From positions 886,264 to 950,263 of the forward strand of contig NZ_JAFFQE010000001.1 of the NCBI RefSeq assembly GCF_016919005.1: 64,000 nucleotides of DNA, in the 5' to 3' direction. Every line of letters begins with the position of its first letter. The stretch's first letter is position 1. A program made the position numbers and the translations under genes. Under the pieces are notes generated by a model, which was not told the DNA's origin, made no database searches, and saw only the letters and a program-made list of their open reading frames with translations. This DNA comes from Desulfopila inferna. Lineage in GTDB: Bacteria; Desulfobacterota; Desulfobulbia; Desulfobulbales; Desulfocapsaceae. Positions 18,936-26,257 of this stretch are shown piece by piece.

Positions 18936-19067
18936 TTCCTCCAAACACTACCTCACGATAATGCTCTTGCCATAGGTTAGTATTTCATGTTAAGCAAAGG
19001 ACTTAACACAGGATCACACACAGGGGACTTTAACCCCGTTAGTTCGCCCATGCCGGGCGCACACAAA
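18936..19067 (+). repeat. Island direct repeat, copy 1 (132 bp)
   Basis: First of three related direct repeats (also 21326-21459 and 23253-23359). Copies 1 and 2 share nearly every base from TTCCTCCAAACACTACCTC through ATGCTCTTGCCA and GGACTTAACACAGGATCACA to GGGCGCACACAAA. A short GCCC-ATGCC-GGGC stem is near the end. No coding frame is conserved among copies. It is followed at once by an attC-like stem-loop and a small gene. Confidence 0.85.
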
Positions 19068-19113
19068 AAAATACAGCCGACGAAAAAAATCGCGGCTGAT
19101 TTAAGCGTTATGA
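19059..19113 (+). other. attC-like recombination site 1
   Basis: The stem CAGCCG (19074-19079) with a bulged A80 and CGA pairs with TCG-CGGCTG (19090-19098); an outer AAAT/ATTT pairing leaves A73 extrahelical. A four-base spacer (AAGC) then leads to the core-like GCGTTATG (19105-19112). This matches integron attC design: L box with extrahelical bases, unpaired spacer, and R box with GTT. The left R box (GCACAC) is degenerate. Likely a decayed cassette boundary. Confidence 0.45.
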
Positions 19114-19150
19114 GATTCAAAGATAAATCACTATCAAATTAGAGGTTAAC

Positions 19151-19492
19151 ATGAAGAAAATTGTGATTTTTATGCTCTTGCTCTCCTTATCTGTTCCTGC
19201 CCTTGCAAAAAATAAAGATAAGTCGGAAAAACAAAAGGCATTACCACCAGGCTTGCAGAAAAAATATGAAAAAACTGGAGAGCTACCTCCAGGTTGGCAA
19301 AAGAAATTAATCAAAGGTGAAGTCCTCGATCTGGACCTTTATAATGTGGCTAGGAAAAATACGATAAAACCTAGTGATTACTCTCTAAAGCCAAAAGATG
19401 GGACAAAATTGCTAAGAATTGAAGACAGAATTATACGAATAATGAATGATACAAAAGAAATTTTAGAAGTCTTTGGGATCAAAACAAACTAG
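19151..19492 (+). CDS. Small exported protein with PPG repeats (CigR/RcnB-like)
   Basis: A 113-residue protein with a clear signal peptide (MKKIVIFMLLLSLSVPALA, cut after ALA). The mature part is lysine-rich and contains LPPGLQKKYEKTGELPPGWQKKL, the tandem PPG-x-x-KK pattern of CigR/RcnB-like periplasmic proteins. Function is not established. It is AT-rich compared with its surroundings and sits right after attC-like site 1, as cassette cargo would. Confidence 0.7.
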   Translation: MKKIVIFMLLLSLSVPALAKNKDKSEKQKALPPGLQKKYEKTGELPPGWQKKLIKGEVLDLDLYNVARKNTIKPSDYSLKPKDGTKLLRIEDRIIRIMNDTKEILEVFGIKTN

Positions 19493-19535
19493 ACCGCATA
19501 ACCACTTAATATTTAACAACATTAAAATCTTAATC

Positions 19536-19650
19536 GGGTAGCCGGGGGTTTTGCTCCCCCCAGCCCCCACAACACCTAGCATGCGGGTCCGCACTAGGCG
19601 TTTCACGAAGATTACCGAGCCGTAGCCGGGTAGTGAATCCTACTCCACAG
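19536..19650. repeat. GC-rich palindromic segment of possible mobile origin
   Basis: Contains GGGGG/CCCCC (19544-19560) and CCTAG/CTAGG (19575-19598) stem-loops, the latter enclosing GCGG/CCGC. The GC content is far above the flanking AT-rich DNA. It carries no reading frame. It looks like the end or remnant of a mobile element, but I cannot name the element. Confidence 0.4.
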
Positions 19651-19672
19651 TTTCTTGACTGATATAAGTCCT

Positions 19673-19724
19673 GGATAGGTGGATAGGGGGTCGGATAGGG
19701 GTCAAATCTTTGCTTGACTCTTGT
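19673..19724 (+). repeat. GGATAGG triplet and 27-bp repeat, copy 1
   Basis: GGATAGG occurs three times (19673, 19681, 19693) and runs into a motif that recurs at 21145-21172, differing at a few positions; both copies end in TTGCTTGACTCTTG. The two copies are in the same orientation and bracket ribB with its riboswitch. Confidence 0.6.
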
Positions 19725-19813
19725 TACCTGCCGACTCCTGTTTACATGTCTGGAGGAGAAATAAAATGAAGGAAAGCCGCCAGGAAACCGGAATACACGA
19801 AAAGACTAATCTA

Positions 19814-19843
19814 CGAGGAGCGGAGAATATGCTCCACTCCTCG
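19814..19843 (-). terminator. Candidate terminator of ribB
   Basis: CGAGGAG (19814-19820) and GGAG pair with CTCC and CTCCTCG (19832-19843) around a short loop, with one mismatch. On the minus strand the hairpin is followed by GATTAGTCTTTT. The U-run is weak, so termination is likely but not certain. It lies 120 bp past the ribB stop. Confidence 0.45.
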
Positions 19844-19963
19844 CAGTCATCATCCTTTCAATTTACAACTGCTTGAAGTTTTGTCTCATCGACTGTCCGA
19901 ATTCTCCAGAAAGTCGGGAAATTCAGTGATCGTCAGGAGTTATATCGCTGTAGCCTTGTCCAG

Positions 19964-20710
19964 TCAGGCCGGGACCATCATGGCTTCTCGATACTCCACG
20001 ATATCCTCTACCGTCAGCACAACCATATCATGCTTCTCCGCAAAGGCAACAATTTCGGGAAGGCGCGACATGCTGCCATCGAGGTTGGTCAATTCACAGA
20101 GCACCCCGGCCGGTGCAAGGCCGGCAAGCTTCATAAGATCAACCGTGGCTTCGGTATGACCGCGCCGTTCCAGCACTCCACCGGGCCGAGCTCTTAAAGG
20201 AAAGACATGACCGGGATGACAGAGATCCTCCGCCTTGGCATCTTCTGCGACAGCTGTTTTTATGGTGGTGACTCTGTCGGCTGCGGATACACCAGTGGTC
20301 ACGCCTTCTCTGGCCTCTATTGATATGGTAAAGGCAGTCTGGTTGGCACTGTTGTTATTGGCGACCATCGGGGAGAGCCCAAGCTTTGTTACTCTTTCAT
20401 CGGTGAGGCATAGACATACGATTCCGCTGCACTCACGTATCATCAACGCCATTTGACCCGGCGTCAGATGTTCAGCGGAATAGATCAAATCCCCTTCATT
20501 TTCACGGTCTTCATCATCAACGACAAGAACACCTTCACCCGCCTGCAGAGCTGCAAGTGCTTTTTCCACCCGTTCGGTTGCATTACCGAATTGGCAGATC
20601 GGTCCCGCTAAACAGGAGATGCTGCCTGGTTTATCGGCCTTTAAACTACTTCCCGTTTCCTTGTTTTTTATGATGCTGCTTGATGAGTAAGGTACTGAAG
20701 ACTGATTCAT
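19964..20710 (-). CDS. ribB: 3,4-dihydroxy-2-butanone 4-phosphate synthase
   Basis: Makes the four-carbon unit of riboflavin from ribulose 5-phosphate. The 248-residue product has a ~45-residue N-terminal extension, then the RibB core: [15 protein letters not shown] (acidic loop), the catalytic-loop segment [28 protein letters not shown] and [10 protein letters not shown]. There is no GTP cyclohydrolase II domain, so it is a stand-alone RibB. It is preceded on the minus strand by an FMN riboswitch and is the only minus-strand gene in the island. Confidence 0.93.
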   Translation of the reverse strand: MNQSSVPYSSSSIIKNKETGSSLKADKPGSISCLAGPICQFGNATERVEKALAALQAGEGVLVVDDEDRENEGDLIYSAEHLTPGQMALMIRECSGIVCLCLTDERVTKLGLSPMVANNNSANQTAFTISIEAREGVTTGVSAADRVTTIKTAVAEDAKAEDLCHPGHVFPLRARPGGVLERRGHTEATVDLMKLAGLAPAGVLCELTNLDGSMSRLPEIVAFAEKHDMVVLTVEDIVEYREAMMVPA

Positions 20711-20818
20711 GGTAATCCTCCTTTCGTGTTACCAGAATCAGGGCACAGGAGTATTCACGGACATGCGGATGCATGGCCTGACAGCTCCTGGATCGGCAAT
20801 ACTTCCAGGTCGCTGCGC

Positions 20819-20960
20819 TATCCTCTCCCTTCCGGACTCTAACCGTCGGCTCTGGAATCTCACCAGATCTGCTGGTCCCCGCTGCCGGGCAGCGGGCGCT
20901 CGCGGGCTTACCACTTGTGGAATCACCGCCGGTGGGGAATTCCACCCCGCCCTGAGAATA
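20819..20960 (-). promoter_or_regulatory. FMN riboswitch (RFN element) controlling ribB
   Basis: Read on the minus strand, the element opens with TCTCAGGGCGGGGTG, then CCCACCGGCGGTGAT, AAGCCCGCGAGCGCCC, GGTGAGATTCCAGAG, CCGACGGTTAGAGTCCGGA and GGGAGAGGATA. These are the conserved segments of the FMN-binding RNA in the right order. Just downstream, CTGGAAGTATTGCCGATCCAG can form an expression-platform hairpin before the ribB ribosome site. FMN binding should shut off ribB. Confidence 0.95.
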
Positions 20961-21144
20961 GTTTGCGCATTATAAGCGCTCCAAAATGTCAATACGTGCA
21001 GTCGGATTCTTCCGACCGTACGCATCCAAGCATTGCCGATGTTCCTTATGAAGTCAAGTAAATTACACAAATTCCTGCCTCGGCCTTCATCATGAAAATG
21101 CTCAGCCTGCCCTATATACTTATTTAGAAGGTGAGCCTCGAGAT

Positions 21145-21172
21145 TAGGGTCGAATTTTTGCTTGACTCTTGT
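21145..21172 (+). repeat. 27-bp repeat, copy 2
   Basis: Direct copy of the motif at 19697-19724, with the identical tail TTGCTTGACTCTTGT. With copy 1 it brackets a ~1.45-kb unit holding ribB, its riboswitch and its likely terminator. The rest of 20961-21325 contains no gene I can support. Confidence 0.6.
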
Positions 21173-21325
21173 CATGACTGGTCTGTCGGTTTGTCGATCC
21201 CTCTGTGTCAATATAAGCACCTCAATATCAGGATGCCTGCGGGAAAGGTTGAGCCCACAGTTTAGTCATCCGGGTTACCGTTCCTTTCAGTCACTTTCGC
21301 TTTCAGCTCATGATTTCCGCTCCAA

Positions 21326-21459
21326 TTCCTCCAAACACTACCTCGCGATAATGCTCTTGCCATAGGTTAGTATTTCATGTTAAGCAAAGGACTTAACACA
21401 GGATCACACACAGGGGACTTTAACCCCATTAGTTCACGCCCATGCCGGGCGCACACAAA
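21326..21459 (+). repeat. Island direct repeat, copy 2 (134 bp)
   Basis: Nearly identical to copy 1 at 18936-19067; differences are scattered single bases plus a two-base insertion near the end (AGTTCACGCCC for AGTTCGCCC). It ends in GCACACAAA and is followed by an attC-like stem-loop, then the 79-residue gene. Confidence 0.85.
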
Positions 21460-21511
21460 GCGTTGCTGCGGAAACGCAAACAGCTGCGATCCGCAGAGTT
21501 TCACGTTATCT
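21451..21511 (+). other. attC-like recombination site 2 (weak)
   Basis: GCACAC-AAAG forms the left box and spacer, then CTGCGGA (21466-21472) pairs with TCCGCAG (21490-21496), and the right end is CACGTTATC (21502-21510) with a GTT core. The order matches attC, but the outer boxes do not pair well. Confidence 0.35.
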
Positions 21512-21538
21512 GAAGAAGAGAAACTTTGAATTGCTCAA

Positions 21539-21778
21539 ATGGATTTTGCCAAGAAAACATCGAAAGTATTTAAAATACTAATGTTTATGGCAAGTCTACT
21601 TGTAGTGTGCTGGTTTATTGGCTCTTTGTATCTCAAAAACTGCAAGAAAATCATAGATGGCACTTATGTATATGACAGATTTGAGACACCATTGATGATA
21701 TCGCCCTTGTTGATACTCTTTCTTTTATTCTTGTACTTAGGAGTAAAATCAGCAGCAATGAGGAAAAAACAAAAATAA
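21539..21778 (+). CDS. Small membrane protein, unknown
   Basis: A 79-residue protein with two membrane helices (residues ~12-30 and ~52-70) separated by a loop ISDGTY-like polar stretch, and a lysine-rich C-terminus (MRKKQK). AT-rich. It lies between attC-like sites 2 and 3, so it is a candidate cassette gene. I do not recognise a family. Confidence 0.55.
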   Translation: MDFAKKTSKVFKILMFMASLLVVCWFIGSLYLKNCKKIIDGTYVYDRFETPLMISPLLILFLLFLYLGVKSAAMRKKQK

Positions 21779-21794
21779 ACCATAAAATATAATA

Positions 21795-21857
21795 GATAAC
21801 CACCTGCTGCACCGGACCGGCAAATAGCGCGGCGGTTCGGTGAGCAAACCGTTCTCT
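21795..21857 (+). other. attC-like recombination site 3 (best preserved)
   Basis: GATAAC (21795-21800) faces GTTCTC (21851-21856) with one mismatch. Four unpaired bases on each side (CACC and AACC) follow. Then TGCT pairs with AGCA, a single extrahelical G (21809) is left out, and CACCGGACCG (21810-21819) pairs with CGGTTCGGTG (21833-21842) with one G-T pair. R box, spacer, L box with an extra base, and terminal loop are all in attC order. It sits exactly between two small plus-strand genes. Confidence 0.6.
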
Positions 21858-21880
21858 ATACACTTTTCAAGGAGAACAAA

Positions 21881-22237
21881 TTGGAGAAAGAAATCGTAAT
21901 TAAGAGTCTCAAGATTTCTAAAAATACCAGAGAATTTATCGACGGAAGCACTCGATCAGCGGAAAATCTAAGAACCTCATATGTTGGGTTGGGTACTTAC
22001 AAGCCAGGTTGGTTCTGGTCAAAGCATGCAGGCAAGCAAACAGGCAAGCCTAGTCAAAATCACATTGGTTACGTCATATCGGGAAGTTTCGTCGTAAAAA
22101 GTGCAAGTGGCGAAGTGCAAATCGTTGGTCCTGGTGATGCCTTTGAACTGACTCCTGGTCACGATGCTTGGGTCAACGGTACTGAACCATGCACTGCATT
22201 AGATTTTGGATGCAATCAAAAACATAAAAATGACTAA
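21881..22237 (+). CDS. Cupin-domain protein
   Basis: A 118-residue single-domain cupin. GYVISGSFVVKSASGEVQIVGPGDAFEL contains the two strands and the G-x2-GD turn of cupin motif 1, and PGHDAWVNG is the motif-2 turn. The start is TTG at 21881, supported by AAGGAG six bases upstream and by its position 24 bp past attC-like site 3. The metal or ligand is unknown. Confidence 0.75.
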   Translation: MEKEIVIKSLKISKNTREFIDGSTRSAENLRTSYVGLGTYKPGWFWSKHAGKQTGKPSQNHIGYVISGSFVVKSASGEVQIVGPGDAFELTPGHDAWVNGTEPCTALDFGCNQKHKND

Positions 22238-22345
22238 AGGTGTCAAGACCTTCACAGCCATATCTCCCTTCAACCATGACCAGGCGATGAATCTTGACAT
22301 CTTCCAACTCCTGTCTCATAAAAGAAAACACTCAAGCGAGTACAC

Positions 22346-22600
22346 ATGAACATGAAACCAGAACGAGATGTAGAGAAAGAATATCCGAAAGCCGAATTCG
22401 TGGCCAAGCTGCGGCGTCTGGCCGACGCCATAGAACAGGGCAAGCGATTCGAGATACAGATTGCAGGTGAGCGCATCTATGTGCCTGTCCGGGCTGAATT
22501 CTTCATTGAGCATGAGCGTTCGGATGATCAAGAGGAAATCGAGTTTCAGATCAAGTGGGAGCGCGAGGAAGTTAATCACGGCTCTTGCTTACTCTGGTGA
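22346..22600 (+). CDS. Amphi-Trp domain protein
   Basis: An 84-residue protein matching the small amphi-Trp family: a helical N-terminus (FVAKLRRLADAIEQGKRFEIQIAGERIYVP), then strands ending in EIEFQIKW with the conserved tryptophan. No catalytic residues are evident and the family function is not known. ATG 22346 is the likely start; a second ATG lies two codons in. Plus strand, like the other island cargo. Confidence 0.7.
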   Translation: MNMKPERDVEKEYPKAEFVAKLRRLADAIEQGKRFEIQIAGERIYVPVRAEFFIEHERSDDQEEIEFQIKWEREEVNHGSCLLW

Positions 22601-22631
22601 TCGCCTCGCGGGTTTGAACGGGGAGCGACGC

Positions 22632-22672
22632 ATAACACAGCGTTCCAGTCGCCACGGGGCCGCTGGCGTTCT
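22632..22672 (+). other. attC-like half-site remnant
   Basis: CATAACACAGCGTTCCAGTC starts like the left arm of an attC (CATAAC box plus spacer). GCACACAAAACACTCCAGTG at 23351 is a recognisable relative, so the same kind of arm occurs twice. No convincing right arm follows. Confidence 0.3.
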
Positions 22673-22837
22673 GCTGAAAACAGCAGCTTAGCAGCGACGA
22701 AAGAGCTAATCTGCAGTAGCAGAGCTCCGTATCCCCTGTGCCGTTGAACTTAAAAGCTAAACCTGTCGCTACGCATCTCGATTAACATACAAAAGTCTGG
22801 AGGCTCCGCATTTTAGCCCGTACAAGGAGAAGTACTA

Positions 22838-23185
22838 ATGAAGAATCAACTGAATTTTTTTGTATTAGTTATCACAATTGGAATAATGCTCGCTGGTTGC
22901 ATGAATATGCCTACTCACCCCTCCCAAATTACAGGCTCATACACGTCAGGTCTTAACTATAAGAATTTCACTTGCGATGAAATTGCTGCAGAGATGGCCT
23001 CATTGGCTCGTCGGGAAAATCAGTTGATCATAGCTCAAGAACAAAGGATTAAGACAAGCGAAATCCAAGCGTTTTGGTGGGGTTATGGTCAAGGTGATGG
23101 TGTAGAAGCATCTGAACTGGCGAATGTAAGAGGTGAGAAGGAAGCGGTTAGAAAAGCAATGGAATCGAAAGGCTGTAAGCAATAA
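22838..23185 (+). CDS. Small lipoprotein
   Basis: A 115-residue protein with a lipoprotein signal: hydrophobic core FFVLVITIGIM and lipobox LAGC, giving a mature protein anchored at the cysteine. The mature part contains YKNFTCDEIAAEMASLARRENQL and WWGYGQGDG, and ends in a second cysteine (SKGCKQ). Similar small lipoproteins are common hypotheticals in proteobacteria. AAGGAGAAGT precedes the ATG. Confidence 0.7.
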   Translation: MKNQLNFFVLVITIGIMLAGCMNMPTHPSQITGSYTSGLNYKNFTCDEIAAEMASLARRENQLIIAQEQRIKTSEIQAFWWGYGQGDGVEASELANVRGEKEAVRKAMESKGCKQ

Positions 23186-23204
23186 TATGATTTGGACTAA
23201 CCAC

Positions 23205-23256
23205 CGGATCAACTCGGACTGGCAATCCCGCCGCACTCCATTGCCGGTCTGTTATG
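23205..23256 (+). other. Stem-loop at cassette boundary, attC-like (weak)
   Basis: ACTAACCAC-like left box, then GACTGGCAAT pairs with ATTGCCGGTC (one G-T pair), followed directly by GTTATGC at the start of repeat copy 3. The spacing on the right side is too short for a canonical attC. Confidence 0.3.
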
Positions 23257-23359
23257 CTCTTGCCAGAGGTTAGTATTTCATGTCAAGCAAAGGACTTAAC
23301 ACAGGATCACACATGGGGACGGTCCCCCCTAGTTCACACCCATGCCGGGGGCACACAAA
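23253..23359 (+). repeat. Island direct repeat, copy 3 (107 bp, diverged)
   Basis: Shares TGCTCTTGCCA, GGTTAGTATTTCATGT, AAGCAAAGGACTTAACACAG and CATGCCGGG with copies 1 and 2, and ends in GCACACAAA. It lacks the first ~20 bases of the longer copies and has a changed centre. It is followed by the acetyltransferase gene. Confidence 0.8.
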
Positions 23360-23455
23360 ACACTCCAGTGGCCACGCCAGACCTTTGCTATTACAGAAGG
23401 TGAGGTCGAATCTGATCGAGCTAATCATCATATGTATGCCTGAGAGAGAGGTGAT

Positions 23456-24037
23456 ATGTTGTCAGAAAGGGAAAAGATGTTGAGGGGGGAGCTATATGAC
23501 CCTTTCGATGCAGAACTCGTCCGAGGGCGAAACCGCGCAAGGGATCTCTGCCAGGATCTTAATGCCACTCGCGAGGAGCAACAGGAGGAGCGCCGGCATA
23601 TCCTGTGCCGGCTCTTCGGCCAGGGCGGCGACACGGTCTGGATGCAACCACCCTTCTTCTGCGACTACGGGACGAACATAGAGCTTGGCGAGCGGGTATT
23701 CTTCAACTTCAACTGCGTCGTGCTCGACGTTGCCCGCGTCACAGTTGGGGACTACACACTCTTCGGTCCGGCCGTGCAGATCTATACGGCAACCCACCCG
23801 CTCGATGCGGAACTCCGACGCCGGCAGGAGTTCGCCAAGTCAATCGAGATCAGCTCCGATGTATGGATAGGCGGCGGAGCTATTCTCTGCCCGGGAGTGC
23901 GAATCGGCCCGCGCTCCGTGATCGGAGCCGGAAGCGTCGTGACGAAGGATATCCCCGACGCGGTTTTTGCGGCCGGCAATCCCTGCCGCGTGATCCGCGG
24001 GCTATCCGAGTGCGACCGCTCTTCTATGAGTGGGTGA
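23456..24037 (+). CDS. Sugar O-acetyltransferase (Maa/NodL, left-handed beta-helix)
   Basis: A 193-residue hexapeptide-repeat acetyltransferase. The N-terminal Mac domain (MLSEREKMLRGELYDPFD) is followed by imperfect [LIV]-G-x4 repeats, the catalytic-loop ATHPLDAELR with its histidine, and WIGGGAILCPGVRIGPRSVIGAGSVVTKDIP. It should transfer acetyl from acetyl-CoA to a sugar hydroxyl. It is markedly GC-rich compared with the AT-rich cassette genes beside it, which suggests a separate origin. Confidence 0.88.
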   Translation: MLSEREKMLRGELYDPFDAELVRGRNRARDLCQDLNATREEQQEERRHILCRLFGQGGDTVWMQPPFFCDYGTNIELGERVFFNFNCVVLDVARVTVGDYTLFGPAVQIYTATHPLDAELRRRQEFAKSIEISSDVWIGGGAILCPGVRIGPRSVIGAGSVVTKDIPDAVFAAGNPCRVIRGLSECDRSSMSG

Positions 24038-24156
24038 GATTTGGAGAGGGTCGGTCTTCCTGACGAGTCGCGCCTTGAAGTCCGGCTCCTTGAGGCCCCG
24101 GAAAAGACGCGGGTTCGATGAGCCCGCACAATAACCATCACTGGACAACAGAAATA

Positions 24157-24783
24157 ATGGAATCAGAAATCGGAAAAATCACTACGTGGAACGATGAAAA
24201 AGGTTACGGTTTCATAACATCAAGATCCGGTGGAAAAAATATTTTTATTCATGTCAATGATTTCAGTAAAGAGCATAAGCGACCGATTCAAGGTCTATCA
24301 GTCACATTTGACCGAAAAACTGACCCAAGAGGGCGAACTTATGCTACTAATATTTATCCACTGAAAGGGCATAAAAAAATTAACAAGGCTGATAGTCAGC
24401 TTTTATTCTCAATAATGTTCTCAAGCACATTTTTCACAGTCATCGGCATATTGGTGATAATCAATAAGCTGTCTATCATAATTATGGGTGCTTACACAAT
24501 TTTTAGTCTGGCGGCTTTCGTAATGTACAAAAAGGACAAATCTGCAGCCCAATGGGATGAATGGAGAACGCCGGAAAGCACTTTGCATTTGATTTCCCTT
24601 ATCGGCGGTTGGCCTGGCGCGCTTATTGCTCAAAACAAACTGAGACATAAATCTAAAAAAATCTCTTTCAAAGCAGTATATTGGGCAACGGTTTTGATCA
24701 ACTGCGGCGCTTTAGCCTGGCTCTTGACCACCGAAGGCTCATTGACGTTTAATGCCTTGATTCAAAAAGTGAATTTTGGCTAA
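24157..24783 (+). CDS. Cold-shock domain fused to DUF1294 membrane domain
   Basis: A 208-residue two-domain protein. Residues ~1-65 are a cold-shock nucleic-acid-binding domain (GKITTWNDEKGYGFITS, then NIFIHVNDF). The rest is DUF1294 with about four membrane segments and the conserved LHLISLIGGWPGALIAQ and RHKSKK stretch. This fusion is a known architecture of unknown role. Start 24157 begins the domain cleanly; the frame is open 39 bases further. Confidence 0.85.
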   Translation: MESEIGKITTWNDEKGYGFITSRSGGKNIFIHVNDFSKEHKRPIQGLSVTFDRKTDPRGRTYATNIYPLKGHKKINKADSQLLFSIMFSSTFFTVIGILVIINKLSIIIMGAYTIFSLAAFVMYKKDKSAAQWDEWRTPESTLHLISLIGGWPGALIAQNKLRHKSKKISFKAVYWATVLINCGALAWLLTTEGSLTFNALIQKVNFG

Positions 24784-24835
24784 CGAGCTATTTGAAGAGG
24801 TCTGTCTAGAAAATCTTATAAAAAACACGGAAACC

Positions 24836-25444
24836 ATGAAAATATCAGTCATCCTTGCTCATCCTGATAAGGCGAGCTTCAATCATGCAATTGCATCGAT
24901 CCTCGTCGAGCAGCTCGAAATTAACAGGCACGATGTATCTTTCCACGACCTCTATGCGGAAAACTTTTGCCCTCTGCTCGCAAGTGAGGAGATTGCGAAG
25001 GAAGCAGTATTGCCGGAGACAGTTAAAAGCCATTGCGAGGAAGTCCGAGAGGCAGACGGTATTATTGTCATTCATCCCAACTGGTGGGGGCAGCCTCCGG
25101 CGATAATGAAGGGTTGGATTGATCGGGTGATCCGTCCGGGGATAGCTTACGAATTTCTGGAAGGCGATTCCGGCGAAGGTATCCCAAATGGCCTGTTACA
25201 GGCGGAAGCCGCTGTCGTCTTCAACACCTCAAACACCATGCCGGAAAGGGAACATCAAATCTTTGCAGACCCGCTCGAGACAATATGGCGGAACTGCATC
25301 TTCGGCTTATGCGGAGTTGATAACTTTTATCGCCGTACATTCAGCACAGTGGTGGACAGCACGGAAAGCGAGCGGCAGGAATGGTTAAACGAGGCAAGAA
25401 CATTGATTGACAAGATATTCCCTGAAGTAGAAAGAACCACATGA
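24836..25444 (+). CDS. Flavodoxin-fold NAD(P)H oxidoreductase (KefF/MdaB-like)
   Basis: A 202-residue protein from ATG 24836. ILAHPDKASFNHAIA is the FMN phosphate loop of NQO/KefF-type reductases, and VIHPNWWGQPPAIMKGWIDRVIRPGIAY is the conserved isoalloxazine-contacting segment. Likely a quinone or electrophile reductase with FMN. Plus strand, immediately after the cold-shock/DUF1294 gene. Confidence 0.85.
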   Translation: MKISVILAHPDKASFNHAIASILVEQLEINRHDVSFHDLYAENFCPLLASEEIAKEAVLPETVKSHCEEVREADGIIVIHPNWWGQPPAIMKGWIDRVIRPGIAYEFLEGDSGEGIPNGLLQAEAAVVFNTSNTMPEREHQIFADPLETIWRNCIFGLCGVDNFYRRTFSTVVDSTESERQEWLNEARTLIDKIFPEVERTT

Positions 25445-25540
25445 CTATTCACTGGCGTCGGATGCACTAAAAACGTCACGCCGCAAAAAATACCGCGCCC
25501 TTGAGGTTGTGAATCGAAAAAACTGTTTGGAGGTGAGGTG

Positions 25541-25870
25541 ATGAGTAATCCGGTTTACGCATTAAATTTGTTCAATGTCTCCGATAAAGAAGAATATTTG
25601 GCGTATTCGAGACGTTCGGCCGGAGAAGTGCAGGCCCATGGGGGATGTGTTGTCGCTCTTGGGAAATTTCGAGAGACTGTAGCAGGAGACATAGCGCCCA
25701 GATCGGTACTCATAGTCGTTGAGTGGGAATCCCGGGAGGCATTCCAGAGATATTGCTATGACCCCGCCCTTGAAGACCTACATCCACACCGAGTCAACGG
25801 AACAAGCAATTATGTCTGGCACCTCTTTGACAAACTGGCTGATTTAAGGCCCTTATTGCAGGAATATTGA
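25541..25870 (+). CDS. DUF1330 family protein
   Basis: A 109-residue dimeric alpha/beta-barrel-type protein. YALNLFNVSDKEEYLAYSRR, then VVALGKF, and VLIVVEWESREAFQRYCYDPAL match the DUF1330 pattern. ATG 25541 has GGAGG seven bases upstream; the GTG just before it is less likely. The function of the family is unknown. Last plus-strand gene of the island side. Confidence 0.75.
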   Translation: MSNPVYALNLFNVSDKEEYLAYSRRSAGEVQAHGGCVVALGKFRETVAGDIAPRSVLIVVEWESREAFQRYCYDPALEDLHPHRVNGTSNYVWHLFDKLADLRPLLQEY

Positions 25871-26257
25871 GATTAAGCCGCGCGATGTGACGGTATATCT
25901 TGCAAGAAAAAGATGCTGTTTTGGAGGAGATCAATCATGAATTCGGACTGGATTATCCCCTATGCAATATAGTTACCAGGACAGCAAACCAGCTCTCTCA
26001 AGATAAACATCTACGAAAGCGGATTACAAAAATCAGGCTGAGTTCATATTGCCTGCCTGCATTTGACCCTCACGTGAGCCCACATAAACTTTTTCCTTTT
26101 GAACCAAGAACTTCCTTTGATAGAATAGAAGAAAGGCAAATGCTTGATGGAGAACAGCAATGAGGTTTTTCACTGCATTTTGCTTATCAAGCAAGAGATA
26201 AAATAATAAGTACTATTAAACGATACTTTTGAAGCTTCCTTAACAAAGAGGTCAGAT
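25871..26257. other. Intergenic; only a doubtful ORF
   Basis: A TTG-started frame at 25900-26163 would encode 87 residues with no recognised motif; TTGGAGGAG inside it and odd composition argue for chance. A typical AAGAGGTC ribosome site for the next gene lies at the end. Confidence 0.35.

Noticed and set aside
20969..20992. TTGACA and TATAAT upstream of the FMN riboswitch (minus strand)
   Set aside because: Both hexamers are present but only 12 bp apart, too close for one sigma70 promoter. The TATAAT alone may still be a -10.
18936..25870. Prophage, IS or integrative element
   Set aside because: No transposase, integrase, phage structural or mobilisation gene is present, and no terminal inverted repeats bracket the region.
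25900..26163. TTG-started 87-codon frame
   Set aside because: No motif, poor composition and no good ribosome site; described only as intergenic.
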